A stretch of 64,000 nt of DNA from Pectinophora gossypiella (GCF_024362695.1 NC_065414.1:2373501-2437500); one strand, 5' to 3'; positions 53,801 to 64,000 are shown, numbered from the stretch's first letter. The notes: a model not told the origin generated them from the letters alone. Program-made: numbers and translations.

Positions 53801-56800
53801 GATCAAGGAGGTAAATTTGGGTATATAACATACATACAATCTTTATGCTACATCCCTGGCAGGGTAGGCAGTAAGGACAGACCACTAAGTGTCGTGATCC
53901 TTATAAACTTCTCCTACTTGCTCCAATTCCATACAATTTTTAATAAGTTTGAGTAAATTACCTTATATTGGTCTTCACCTAGCTTCCTCCAGCAGCAGCC
54001 GAAGCAACTCTGTTTGCATATCCGCGGCCTTGCTATTAACTTCAGCAGCTGTAGCCAGCCAGCTTGTTAACTGCTGAAACAAGTCGCTCCTCCATGTCTA
54101 GCCTCCGACTCTCTAGATCTAGTAGGTAGTAAATCGGTGATCTAGAAAAACAAAAAGATACATTTACAAGTTTCCAACAAACTATTTAAGTTGTTGAACA
54201 ATGAATAGGTTCATTATGTGACTATTCTTTCTTGACTTGTTTCTTACTACTACTAGATTAATAATTTACTTACATTTCTTTCGTTATTGTTGTTATTGTA
54301 TAAATTCTGAGAAGATAAAACTGTTGCATTCGGCGCGAATTCAAGTATGTCAGCTGATATAACATAACGTCATTTTTCTTTTTTTTTTTGCGTTTCATTA
54401 CTTCAGTTGCAAAAGAAAAATCCGTCGTTGCATTTTCCTTTTGTTTTAAACATTTGTAAGACTTTACAAAGTGATTAACTAAAAATATTATCAATTAATA
54501 AAAATAACATACAAAATTAGTCTGTATTTTTTAATTTCATAATGATATAAAATATTAAATGTTTACCAAATGTCTCAACGGAACGCAAGACCAAAAGTCA
54601 TTCGTTCAATCATGCACCCCTCTAAAATGTCTATTATTATCTGTGGATTGATTTTCATCCAGATTGCAATGAACATCGGAAATTACCCGGTACCAAACGC
54701 CGAACTTCGATTTATCTGAATCGTTTTCAAGTCGCCGAAGTTCGGCGAATTAGCCGGTAGGCCCCCTGATGTAAGTGAGTAATCGTTACATGAGCCATGT
54801 CAGGGGCCTTTGGCAGCTCAATCATAACCCTGACGCCAGGGTTGATGCGGCTGGTATTCCACCACACAACCCACACGATAGAAGACTTCGATAACGAGCA
54901 GTTTATTCTACTACTATATTCTACCTATGTAGTTTCTAGGCCATATTAATCTACGTTTTCTGAGTAAGCCCTAGGCGGTACCAATAAAATAGGCAACCCG
55001 ACGACCACTCCACATTTTATCGGTGCCCTGGAGAATGTATCCCGCGAAATAAAAGTTTATAGCATCTAAAAGAATTCGCCTTTACCTTTTGTTTGCCCTC
55101 TTGTTATTTTAATACTTTTTTATTCACAACCGATAGGGTGGTAGTCTGATACGACACGAGTCATTTATAATAAACATCATAGAAGAAAAACTTGAAGGGA
55201 AGAGAGGAAGGGGTAGACCTAGGAGAACGTTTATGAAACAAATAAAAGAGAAGGTGCAGGTCGTGTCGTATCAGGAGGTGAAGGTTTTGGCGGGAAGAAG
55301 AGAGGAATGGCGATTAGTCCACCGACAAGAGCGTAGCTCTTTAATAAAGAGAGAGAGAGAGGGAGGTAGTCATTTTGCGAAAGGTATATTGTATTCCTAG
55401 TACTGTTTGGACTAGGACACCATGGTGGCGCAGCGACGTCGCGCCATCAACAAAATGTATAGGTAGCAGAGCTATAAAATTATCGATCAATTCAATAAAT
55501 TTTGTCGAAATCGATAAGTTTGTTTTTTCCCTAAAATGCGTGCCACGTGATTTATTCGTATTTTGACAGAACAACATGACTTATTTGGGTTCACATATTT
55601 GCACCAATCGATATAACGACATACAATCGTCAAAATAGATAAAATAACTGTGACAAAATTTTATCACGTTACGCATGTTAGCCTTATAGGTGAAGTAACG
55701 TTTATACAACTATTTATATTATAAATTTTACCGATGCCCTAGTGAGATAGGGCCCTAAAAGTATTTTTTTGTCCTTTACCTAAGTACCCTACCAAGAACA
55801 ATGTCGACATCCCATATAAGCTATCAAGCCAGCAATTTTAAAAAATAAGTTCATAGATTCCGCTATGAACTTATTATGTCACAAAATCAATACAATACTA
55901 GGTACTGCGATCGGTTAGTACCTTGTCTGTACCTTATACAACTGTAAAGTAGATACTTACCTTATTTATTTATTTAAAAAGATAGTAACAGCTTATTCTA
56001 TATCTGGGGGGTTAAAATTGCCACATCGCGCATATTAGTGCAAGTAAGTGCGCAATGCAAACAAATGTCAAATAGCAATATTGCTTTCTTAGATGAATTG
56101 CTTCGATGTGACCATTTTAACCCCCTGATTTACTAATGGTAAAAAACATGTTGCAAGCCAATTACAACTATCCACGGTTTACATTTTGTAGGATTGAAGC
56201 AAGCATAGTACTAATATATTTATCCTGAATCGAATATTAAAATAAATGCGCTAGAACTGGCAGTAAAATTTACCAACTATTTGTGGACCAGTATTTCTGG
56301 CTCGGTGAGGTGTGGGTTAGAGTTCATCTTTCGATGGACATACCTTTGAGGAGCTCGGTGGCGGGCGGTAAACGCGCTCGGTCTGCGATTGTTGAAGTTA
56401 AGCAACTTTCGAAAAGGCCGGTCATAGGATGGGTGACCACAAAAAAAAAGTTTTCATCTCGAGCTCCTCCGTGCTTCGGAAGGCACGTTAAGCCGTTGGT
56501 CCCGGTTGCATTAGCAGTCGTTAATAACCACCAATCCGCACTGGGCCCGCGTGGTGGTTTAAGGCCCGATCTCCCTATCCATCCATAGGGAAGGCCCGTG
56601 CCCCTGCAGTGAGGACGTTAATGGGCTGGTGATGATGATGATGACCTTTGACTATCCCAATTAGGATAGGTAGTAGTGTGTTTATGTTTGTGTGTTTCTG
56701 GCTCCTGGCTTTAAACTGTTGGAGCCGTTACTTTCTTACCTTTCTTCGCCTTTTGTTATTTCACAGACTCTTTTTATTCAGAATCAATACGAGCATTTTC

Positions 56801-59800
56801 TCTAGAAGGTTCCATTGTGCCCTGGAGTTAGCTTTCTGTTTGTTCCCGTGTCGTGTAGACAAGTAAACCTTTCCAACGATCCTTCCTTTCGCCTTTTATA
56901 TTTTCTTGAAAACATTTTCAGTAAAATGTCAACCCGTCTCAACTAATATAACAGAAACATGATTATGTATTCAGTTGTACAAACAATATCATCGCTTGTT
57001 TCAGGACACAATACAATGTTATGAAAGAAATGCTTCTACTATTTATTATGCGTGATTTGTTTTGGGTCTGTTATATTAAAAATCATAAACAGATTTAATA
57101 AGTATTTACTCCTATTTTGATTTCGCACAAATGATTTAAATTCGCAAAATTTTAATTTGTAAAATATACAGGGTGTTAGTGACATCGTAACGAAAACTTT
57201 GAGGGATGATTCAGACCATGATTTTGAGTTGATATCAAGTGAAATTTCCGATACGAATTTGTCCGGGCGGAGAGTTACCGTTCTATACATATTTTTTTTT
57301 TATTATAGCTGCCTGATGAGATTACGATCGAGATAGTGTCTGTCACCAAGAACGAGTGCTATACTAAGTCAGAAACCATGAAACGGGTTCAGATAAGTTT
57401 ACTTATTTGCATCGTACTCCTCTCTGCTAATTTTGCTGTGCCCTCCAGGGTCCATAATGATTCTTATCATAATGTCACCTGTATCTATATTGTGGCAATA
57501 AAGTTATTGAGTATTGAGCATAATATGTCACTTTCCTATAGGTATTGAGAAAGAAAAGTGACGGTATTAATCCCTTATCAAACTCGTGCAGCTAATTGAA
57601 TTAGTGGCGCGCCGCACGCCTCCCCAGAATTAAATGCGCCATTTCATAAAGATATCTTCCTCGTTTAAAATTATACGAGCGATGGGATGTTCTCCTGTCA
57701 CCAGGGATCTATTTAAATCTATCGTGTGAGTTCTGATCTTCTGTCAGGGTTCTTCGTGGATCTTGAATCTTGTATCAGGGGTATCATTGAGCCACCAAAG
57801 GACCATGACATAGCCTATGTAACAACTATAAAGGGTGTTAGTGACATCGTAACGAATACTGAGCGGGATGAACCAGACATGATTCTGAGTTAATATCAAG
57901 TGGAATTTTCCGTCGCAAAATTCGAGAAGAGAAGTACATACAAGTAGATAAGGTGTCAATGATATCGTAACAAATACTGAGGGGGATGATTCAAACCATG
58001 ATTCTGAATTCATATCAAATGGATTTTATTGTCGGTAAATTCATGAATCGTGTTTTTTAAATTATTAATTTCAGTTCCAAACTTTTACGGTGGAAAAATT
58101 CGACATGATATCAACTCAGAATTATGGTCTGAACCATCCCTCAAAGTTTTCGTTACGATGTCACTAAGACCCTGTATACTTAATTATGGTAACCAGGTAA
58201 CCAAGGTTGCCAAGACCGACTGCTTAACATGTTTTCCGAAACACTGAATCATCTCATGTTTTGGACAATCAGGCGATTTTAGCCTATAATGTCCTGACAA
58301 GCCAGGGATAGTCTCACAAAGTGATTTTTTGTTTGATGTGTCCTACTGGGAATAGAACCCGGACTTCCAGATGGCGAGTTCGCTCTAACCATTAGACCAC
58401 GAAGACAGATAGATAACATACATACATAAACTCACGCCCGTAATCCCAACTGGGGTGGGCAGAGCCACAAGTAATCAAAGACAACTTGCAGCCACTGTTG
58501 ATACGAAGTCCTAAGATGGATATGATGAACCTTATGGTGATAAGGGATCAGCCTATCGCCCATAACATTAGTCCATCATGTTAGAGGACGCAATCCCTCT
58601 GTCGGTTTTTACGACATGCCCGGGAAGACAAGCAGCTGAACGATACACATAGATAACATATATAAATACAGTGATAAACGCCATCACAACAAAAGTAACT
58701 TGTAATTTTACTTGTTTCCCCAAATGTAGTTTAATTAAGAAAGTAATAAAACCCCTTTTTGCAACAAAATGAAGATCAACATCCTGTTCAGCTATTGTTA
58801 ATGGAAACAAACACTTTTTTTAAGTCTACAGGTGAATAAAGCATTATGTTCTCAGTTTATGGGCGAGGTGAAACATGTTTAAGGCCAAACGTGAAAAAGG
58901 TCAAAGTTAATTGATAGAAAGTTACGGTTATTGCCTAAGTTGTGGTAATTGCGTCTTAAATCAGCCTGGAAATGTTTTCCGGGAGTCAGTTACCTGCTGG
59001 ACTGGAGGAAGAAATTATCCCGTTCTCACGGGGACCGCTTATCTTTTTTATTCTTGCCGAGTCTTTTCTTGTACTTAGCTACTTTTCCTCGGCTATACAG
59101 GCTGGGAAGCTGGCCAATGAGACGTTCGACGGAAAATACATTTACTTATGTAAAAATATACCAATCCTCAGTGGAACAGCGTGGTGGAGTCTGCTCCACT
59201 CCCCTTCCGGCTGATTGAGGGGAGGCCTGTGCCTAGCAGTGGGACTATAGGCTGTTTATATTTTTACGAGAGTAACTGTGTTACCAACTGAATATTCGTA
59301 AAGATATTTTTGGGTTTGAGTTTAAATATTTGACAGGTTCGCTTTTTACAGAATACTGTTAATCTTGACCCAGACAACTTATTAGCAAAAGATATCTCAA
59401 ACGAGTAATAAAATGGCAACTTAATAATTCTTCTAAACTTAATAATTTACTGGTGATTTAATAATTCTTCTTACCATAAAAGCGATTAAGTACGTAGTTT
59501 ACTTAGAAACCAATTCTGTATAATTATAAGCGAACGGTCACTCACTGACTGACACGAAATTTCAGAAGCTACAATTGCTAGGAGACTTATATTTTGCATA
59601 GGGGTGCCTTTTAGGACGTAGATGCTCACTGAGACGGGATTTTGCGAAATTCAACCACTAAGAGGGTAAAAAGGGGTGGCAAAGTTTGTATGAAACTTCT
59701 ATAGTTTTAATACCAGGCTTTCATGCGAACGAAGTCGCAGAAACAGCTGGTATGTTTATAATTGTTATATTTTGTTGCAGTACGGCAGAGCACCAATCCA

Positions 59801-62306
59801 CTGGGCAGCGAGTAGGGGAAACGTGGAAATTATAAAACTGCTTATCGACGCCAAATGCGATATAGAAGCAGCTGATAAAGTAAGTATACTTATAATATTT
59901 CCATACGTGACACTATGTCATAAAGTTCATATTACATCACAGTTATTCGACTCAGAATACCAGAGTCGCAGAAATTCACGAACAACGGTCCGATGTAAAG
60001 TCGCTGACCCATAAAACATACAGTGACATTGAAGCGGAGTACTATATTATGCAGGGTTCCAGTGAGTTTTACCCAATAGTATGAAGTGAAATCGCATGAA
60101 TGACAAGCTCCGAATGAATCACGGTGAAATATTCTATGCTAATTTAACCAGCTTCATAGAGCAACTCTGGTCTCCGGTTGACCGGAGAGTGAATATGTGT
60201 ATTCCAGAATACTTTTACATGGAAACGTTTTATGTAAGTAGCACAAAGATTTATTTATTATTAAGTCGTCAAAACGACTGTGTGTAAACGATTGTAAGTA
60301 AACATAACCAAAACAATAATCTAAAGACATAAATATAACGACGAACAAAACTAACACAAAAATGTGTTCCAAATAGTAAAACAAACTTAGTAGTTTTCCC
60401 TTTTCCTAGATGTAAACAGCTGTTTCGAGTACTAGGCGAGCATAGCGATAAGGAGCTTACTGCTACACGCTGGTATCAAATGACCTTGTACTTGACCTGC
60501 AGTTCGGAATGCGGCCACTACTGATGGCGGCGTGGCACGGCCATCTAGAGGCGGTGAAGACACTCGTACGCGCTGGCGCTTGTCTCGCAGCTACTAACAA
60601 GGTATGTACTCCTGGTACTTCAATTTATAATGTGCACAAAACCACGCTAATTTTTAATTGTATTTTTACTTTTATTTATATTTTACAACTAACGGTACAG
60701 AAAACGCTTTAATATGTATATCCTGTTTAAGGCTGCTAACCTATAAATTCACGCCTATTTCCCACTGGGGTAAGCAGAGACTATGGAATCTACTTGTTTA
60801 CTTAAGTCCCACTCACACTAATGAAACCGAATAAATTTATTTATTTATTTTCCGAAATAAATAAATGAAATAAGCATCTATCGTCCAAGAACATTATGAC
60901 CTTCTTTCAAGAATATACCGTCCAATTTGATAAGGGAATGTGTCTCATAATTTATTAACTAACTTTTGGTTAAAACTTTGGTTGCCAACCGACACTTGAA
61001 ACGGGATGTTCGTACGGTCGACATTAATAACTTAGCGATACAGGATGTAATCCCCCTGAAATAACTCGCACGTGTTTATGGTACCTACCTACAAACTCGA
61101 TCACTTGCGGTTCGAATTTCAAATTTGAATTACGCGAACTTACCTACCTCTATATTTTATTTTGCCCTAGTACTTTATCCCGTTTCTTCCGATTTCCACT
61201 AATGTAACCTGAAATAAGACCGATTTTCTTACAGAAGCTTTCTTCCGATTTAAACAAAATCCATTTTTTTTCTCGTAGTACAAGATTTCCTCATGAAGTT
61301 TTCCTTCAGCATTAAGGACGGCACTAATTTAAGAGCTGTGAAACTAATAAATATATTAAGTCCGCGCGTCATTTTATAAAAAAATAGGTACAACGAGCAA
61401 CGTTTTGAACGAACTCTAGTCCAATTTTGTATTTTCAAAAGTACTTAGAGTCATTCATAAAAATAACTATTTTTATTGAAAAAGTAAATTAAAAAAACTT
61501 AAATATTCACTTCAGTCATTAAAACTAAACCATAACCACATTTCCTCTTGAAAATTGTCGCTGTTTTCGCAATGACATAATATTTTATGTGTATTGTATC
61601 TCTTCTTAACTACTCAATCCTTACTTTGTAATTCTCCAGTCCCAAAACACTGGAACCAATTTAAAAAATCGGAGTCTGTTTTTTTTTTTTCATAAATAAA
61701 GAGAGCTTTATGGGTGGTCCGGTGGGTGCAGGGTAGAAAAAAACGACTTCGCCGTAATACCATAAGTACGTACGACTAAATAAATGGGTAGAACTAGAAA
61801 TACAAGAAACACATTGAAAGTATATATACTAGGCTAACATAGTTGCTAGTAGTGTTCACAATATCGTGCCTCAGTATTTGCAGGATAACAAGGAATATCT
61901 CGTGCACGAGTACTAAGCGGAGCATGAATGGGCAATGAAGCCAGCGAGGTACGACGGAAGCACCGGCTCGTAAATCTTGTTTAGTTATGCTAGCCTGGTA
62001 CCTCCGTTGGAAAACTTCGATTTTCAAATACACATTCCATTGATAGCCTTTCGTTTTAGTTTTGCCTTTGTAAGTAAATATTATTTCATTATACTAATTC
62101 CCGAACAGAAACACAACGACATACTGCAGTGCGCGTGCGCGCGAGGCTCCCTCGATGTTGCCGACTACGCCATCACGCTCGGAGCCAAGGTGCAGGGCTG
62201 CGACGCCGCGGGAGACGCCCCACTGGCGCTGGCTGCCAGAGCTGGTCATACACCTGTTGTCGATCTACTGCTTGAAAAGGGAGCTTACATCGACGCCGTC
62301 AATAAG
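50858..62306 (+). CDS. Ankyrin-repeat protein, ANKDD1-like, 5' part (3' end outside window)
   Basis: Coding exons: 50858-50983 (42 codons), 59781-59879 (33), 60503-60601 (33) and 62109-62306 (66). All are GT/AG bounded, and every intron is phase 0. Exons 2 and 3 are each exactly one 33-residue ankyrin repeat and exon 4 is two. Repeat signatures: YGRAPIHWAASRGNVEIIKL, FGMRPLLMAAWHGHLEAVKT and GDAPLALAARAGHTPVVDLL. The N-terminus is MSEPRSRVQQNDLLLHEAVI. The LLMAAW-HGHL repeat and the overall spacing recall ANKDD1A/B (ankyrin and death domain), but no death domain is in view and the orthology is inference. Ankyrin repeats bind protein partners; the partner is unknown. A TAG precedes the ATG in frame; an acceptor-like AG abuts it, so an upstream exon is possible. 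Confidence 0.85.
51000..53240. other. Ankyrin intron 1: repeat V, LINE tail
   Basis: 51390-51540 is repeat V (inverse of 28985-29110). 52260-52530 is T-rich LINE-tail-like (CTTGCACTTATTGTAAGTGC, GGACGGCACTCATTTAGG). No exon was recognised; 51936-52226 is open but featureless. Confidence 0.45.
53248..53452 (+). mobile_element. SINE-D, good head and body
   Basis: GGCCTCCGTGGTCCAGTGG, GGTTCGAATCCCGGTGGG, CACTTTGTGATCCCTAG and GGAAGGCACGTTAAAGCG. The tail is missing. Confidence 0.78.
53975..54141 (-). pseudogene. Possible terminal exon fragment with frameshift
   Basis: On the - strand a good acceptor (TTTTTGTTTTTCTAG) precedes SPIYYLLDLESRRLDMEERL. One base later the reading shifts to FQQLTSWLATAAEVNSKAAD and MQTELLRLLLEEAR, stop at 53975. 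The charged helical ending resembles the tails of Myb/SANT-like transposon-derived proteins, but no diagnostic motif is present. No upstream partner exon was found. Confidence 0.3.
54765..54890 (+). mobile_element. SINE-D 3' part
   Basis: TAAGTGAGTAATCGTTACAT, CAGGGGCCTTTGGCAGCTC and CACAACCCACACGATAG. Confidence 0.65.
55179..55345 (+). mobile_element. LINE-H RT C-terminal fragment
   Basis: The frame reads IEEKLEGKRGRGRPRRTF, KEKVQVVSYQEVKVLAGRRE and EWRLVHRQERSS, followed by (GA)n at 55349. This is the coding end whose untranslated tail is scattered at 30.3, 33.3, 42.9 and 47.8 kb. Confidence 0.72.
56006..56125. mobile_element. MITE-Q copy
   Basis: GGGGTTAAAATTGCCACATC to TGTGACCATTTTAACCCCC. 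Part of the left arm is deleted. Confidence 0.65.
56285..56690 (+). repeat. Repeat W arm interrupted by SINE-F
   Basis: W sequence CGGTGAGGTGTGGGTTAG ... ACATACCTTTGA continues after the SINE as ACCTTTGACTATCCCAATTA. Confidence 0.65.
56350..56643 (+). mobile_element. SINE-F, second copy with a clearer 5S-like part, 8-bp TSD
   Basis: ACCTTTGA is repeated at 56342-56349 and 56644-56651. Head GAGCTCGGTGGCGGGCGG, then GAAGTTAAGCAACTTTC and GGATGGGTGACCAC as in the 5S rRNA internal promoter. Shared block GTGCTTCGGAAGGCACG, RTE-like end GGGAAGGCCCGTGCCCC and (GAT)n. Confidence 0.8.
56700..57165. other. Intronic, no exon seen
   Basis: Nothing recognised. 56648-56866 is open but lacks any domain. 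Confidence 0.4.
57169..57268. mobile_element. MITE-P left arm
   Basis: CAGGGTGTTAGTGACATCG to GATATCAAGTGAAATTTCC; it then breaks off. Confidence 0.6.
57832..58174. mobile_element. MITE-P, arm plus whole copy
   Basis: A left arm at 57832-57920, then a second copy at 57950-58174 ending GATGTCACTAAGACCCTG followed by TA. Same tandem pattern as 30655-31034. Confidence 0.65.
58195..58405 (-). mobile_element. SINE-A/D-like copy, diverged
   Basis: GACCGACTGCTTAACATG, GTCTCACAAAGTGATTTTT and CTAACCATTAGACCACGAAG are the complement of a tRNA-like SINE. Confidence 0.65.
58421..58648 (+). mobile_element. SINE-Y with 12-bp TSD
   Basis: ATAGATAACATA is repeated at 58409-58420 and 58649-58660, defining a 228-bp unit from CATACATAAACTCACGCCC to GCAGCTGAACGATACAC. 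On the complementary strand it ends GGCGTGAGTTTATGTATG, the likely 3' side. Confidence 0.82.
59070..59330 (+). mobile_element. LINE-G 3' end interrupted by SINE-A 3' part
   Basis: 59076-59160: ACTTTTCCTCGGCTATACAG ... ATGTAAAAATATA. SINE-A 59162-59260: CAGTGGAACAGCGTGGTGG, GAGGCCTGTGCCTAGCAG. LINE-G resumes to 59330 (GTTACCAACTGAATATTC, AAAGATATTTTTGG). Confidence 0.6.
59331..59780. other. End of ankyrin intron 1
   Basis: 59560-59750 contains TTCATGCGAACGAAGTCGCA and AAACAGCTGGTAT, a worn retroposon end of the repeat E kind. The exon-2 acceptor follows (ATATTTTGTTGCAG). Confidence 0.45.
60602..62108. other. Ankyrin intron 3, no other gene seen
   Basis: 60748-60830 has a short antisense LINE-X-like end (ATTCACGCCTATTTCCCACT). 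The rest is AT-rich. The exon-4 acceptor is TAATTCCCGAACAG. Confidence 0.45.
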
Positions 62307-62347
62307 GTAACGTCTTAATTTTCAAAAATACCAAGAAAGTCTACTTT

Positions 62348-62575
62348 TAATTATCACGTGCTCAACGGCGAAGGAAAACTTTGTGAGGAAACCCACATTC
62401 CCGAGAAATGCATTTTCGAAGGTATGTGACCTAACCTGTATTGGGCTGGTTGTCTTTTCGCGGGTTGGAAGGTCAAACAGGCAGTCGCTTCTGTAAAAGA
62501 CCGGACCTGACAAATCTTCAGGTTAGGTAAGCAGACCCTTAGAGACGGGATAATGCTGGGGAGATGATGATGATG
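62348..62575 (+). mobile_element. SINE-B, 5'-truncated, 18-bp TSD, near exon-4 donor
   Basis: ACCAAGAAAGTCTACTTT is repeated at 62330-62347 and 62576-62593. Starts AATTATCACGTGCTCAACGG and ends GGGATAATGCTGGGGAGATG, then ATGATGATG. The donor is at 62307. Confidence 0.83.
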
Positions 62576-62673
62576 ACCAAGAAAGTCTACTTTACAGGTA
62601 ATGTCCCGATACCCAGTGTGACATTAAAGATCAATTATTATCATTGGTCTGTTTCCATAAGGGCGCGAACTAG

Positions 62674-62980
62674 GGGATTAAAAAGGCCACATATAAGTAA
62701 TTCATCTAAAAAGCCATATTGCAATTTCCGCGTAGAGTAGTGAGCAATGTCAACAAATATCATACATACCTAAAGAGCCTATATACGTCCCAATGCTGGC
62801 CACAGGGGGGTTAAAATGGCCACATCGAAGCAATTCATCTAAGAAAGCAATATTGCAATTTGACATTTGCGCATATATAAGTAAGTGCGCAATGCAATCA
62901 ACCCAGGTCTCCCCACAATCAACCGGAGGGGATATAGTATACTGCAACAAATATCAAATAACAATATTTCTTTTTGATTG
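62674..62980. mobile_element. Interleaved MITE-Q and SINE-A pieces
   Basis: Order: MITE-Q arm 62674-62755; SINE-A 3' end complemented 62770-62804 (GCCTATATACGTCCCAATGC); second MITE-Q arm 62805-62895 (GGGGGGTTAAAATGGCCACA); more SINE-A 62903-62945 (CCCACAATCAACCGGAGGGG); MITE remnant to 62975. Confidence 0.6.
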
Positions 62981-63189
62981 ATAGTCGCTTGAGCGGCATT
63001 GGAGCATGCGAATCAACCAAACAAATGTCAACGTCAGACACGGTTTTCCCAGTCTGGTGAACACAGCCCTTAGAATCAATACAAAGCTACAAACACATTA
63101 TATCTACTTCATTCACCCCGATTCCGTTCATGTAGACGACTTTATTCCTCTTATTTATAATGTTAAAGCCATATTTTTGTATCAAATTG

Positions 63190-63310
63190 ACTTGCCATTA
63201 TTAACTTCAAGCTTAAATGCCTCACTTATTACGTTGGTATAAAATATCAGCTCGGTGACACCTCGCCAGGTATTTATCCCCAAGATATAGTCGTGAGTTT
63301 GTTATGTAAA
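63190..63310 (+). repeat. Repeat W end, diverged
   Basis: CACTTATTACGTTGGTATAA, GCTCGGTGACACCTCGCC and AAGATATAGTCGTGAG. Confidence 0.5.
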
Positions 63311-63339
63311 TACCTATAAAAGCGTTTCGTTTTTAACCG

Positions 63340-63630
63340 ACTTAAAAAGGTGGAAGTTCTAAAGTCAAGTGGTATGTTCAGTGTGTTAGGTGTCAAACGA
63401 ATTGATCGAGTCCGAAATACAACACTGCGTTCAAAAACGGGAATCGCTGATGTGGAACGTAAAGCCGCCAGACTTAAATGGGATTGTACAGAGGTCGTGA
63501 TAGACCTCGAAAGAGATGGCGTGACGACTTGGTCGCTTGCTGGAGGGACTGGCCGGAGTGCGCACAGGACCGCGATAAATGGAAAGAGGAAGGGGAAGCC
63601 TTTGCCCAGAAGTGGGATTTTGTAGGCTAG
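63340..63630 (+). mobile_element. RTE-1 3' end with internal deletion
   Basis: The first frame reads RVRNTTLRSKTGIADVERKA and ARLKWD. After a deletion of the WAGH region and a frame change, it reads RGRDRPRKRWRDDL, CAQDRDKWKEEGEAFAQKWD and FVG, stop at 63628-63630. Same family as 9961-10200. Confidence 0.78.
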
Positions 63631-64000
63631 ATTACGGTTTTAAGATTAGATTAGGTATGTTCACGTTTGAAGAATAAATGCCTAAAAACTTAGAAAAACA
63701 GCACACGTCGCTTGGCATCGCAGCTTTATCCGACAAACAAACAACCTTATTATTACAACAACCTTATCGCCACAAAGTTTCAGTTTTCATTTATATACGC
63801 CAAAGTGTGTTTCCCTCAAGACTTACTTGCCAACAAACTGTATTGAAAGCAAAAAGTTTAGCCCTTACGTAAATGAAACGGATATTTGTGTTTTGCATAC
63901 CCGCCACGTTAAGTCCTTTCCACGTTATTACTTAAGTAGGTATTAATTTTAGCCTCGTAGCGTAAAACATTTCTTCCTTGTTTCTAATACGTTCCGTTAA
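63631..64000. other. No gene seen to window end
   Basis: Intronic or flanking DNA; no further ankyrin exon was recognised. Confidence 0.4.

Noticed and set aside
55349..55365. Functional GAGA element
   Set aside because: The GA run directly follows the LINE-H end, so it is most simply that element's simple-repeat tail.
56380..56450. 5S rRNA gene or pseudogene
   Set aside because: Only the internal-promoter part resembles 5S; it is embedded in a SINE with TSDs and repeated at 44941.
1..64000. CRISPR array, operon or bacterial insert
   Set aside because: No regularly spaced direct repeats, no bacterial gene arrangement; all coding is spliced host or eukaryotic transposon.

Overview
The window is eukaryotic and very probably lepidopteran (moth or butterfly). 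The basis is AT-rich, intron-containing host genes set in a dense bed of small retroposons and foldback elements, with RTE, CR1-like, DIRS and mariner pieces of insect type. The order is an inference; no species is claimed. Two host genes are supported. The first is a five-coding-exon CRAL-TRIO lipid-transfer protein on the + strand (13416-19007), complete from a plausible ATG to stop. The second is the 5' part of an ankyrin-repeat gene on the + strand (coding exons 50858-62306), resembling ANKDD1 proteins and running off the right edge. Everything else of substance is mobile DNA.

Layout: 1-4622 holds SINEs, a foldback MITE and a polyA retroposon. 4623-9957 is an apparently complete DIRS-type tyrosine-recombinase retrotransposon on the - strand: inverted terminal repeats, an internal complementary region, gag, an RT/RNase H/methylase-like pol, and the recombinase. 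Its gag appears to carry a spliceosomal intron. It sits in the (ATT)n tail of an RTE 3' fragment. 10-13 kb is repeat remnants. 13.4-19 kb is the CRAL-TRIO gene, whose introns are packed with nested retroposons lying very close to splice sites. 19-50.8 kb has no recognised host exon; it holds SINEs, LINE 3' ends, MITEs, and a mariner (46048-47342) with perfect 28-bp terminal repeats and an open transposase lacking an ATG. 50.9-62.3 kb is the ankyrin gene, and its introns carry more repeats. The right end has a mosaic of MITE and SINE pieces and an RTE 3' end.

Local repeat names used below. SINE-A, SINE-B and SINE-D have different tRNA-like heads; SINE-C is a polyA retroposon; SINE-F is a tRNA/5S-like composite; SINE-Y is about 230 bp with a (TATG)n tail. 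LINE-G, H, J, K, L and X, RTE-1 and RTE-2 are non-LTR 3' ends. MITE-P, Q, S, T and U, and repeats E, R, V, W and Z, are other repeated sequences. These names are mine, and database matches could not be run. SINE-A, D and F share a central block. SINE-A and SINE-F end like the RTE 3' ends, and SINE-Y ends like LINE-X, which suggests which LINE machinery moves each. Several target-site duplications were read directly and give the order of nesting.
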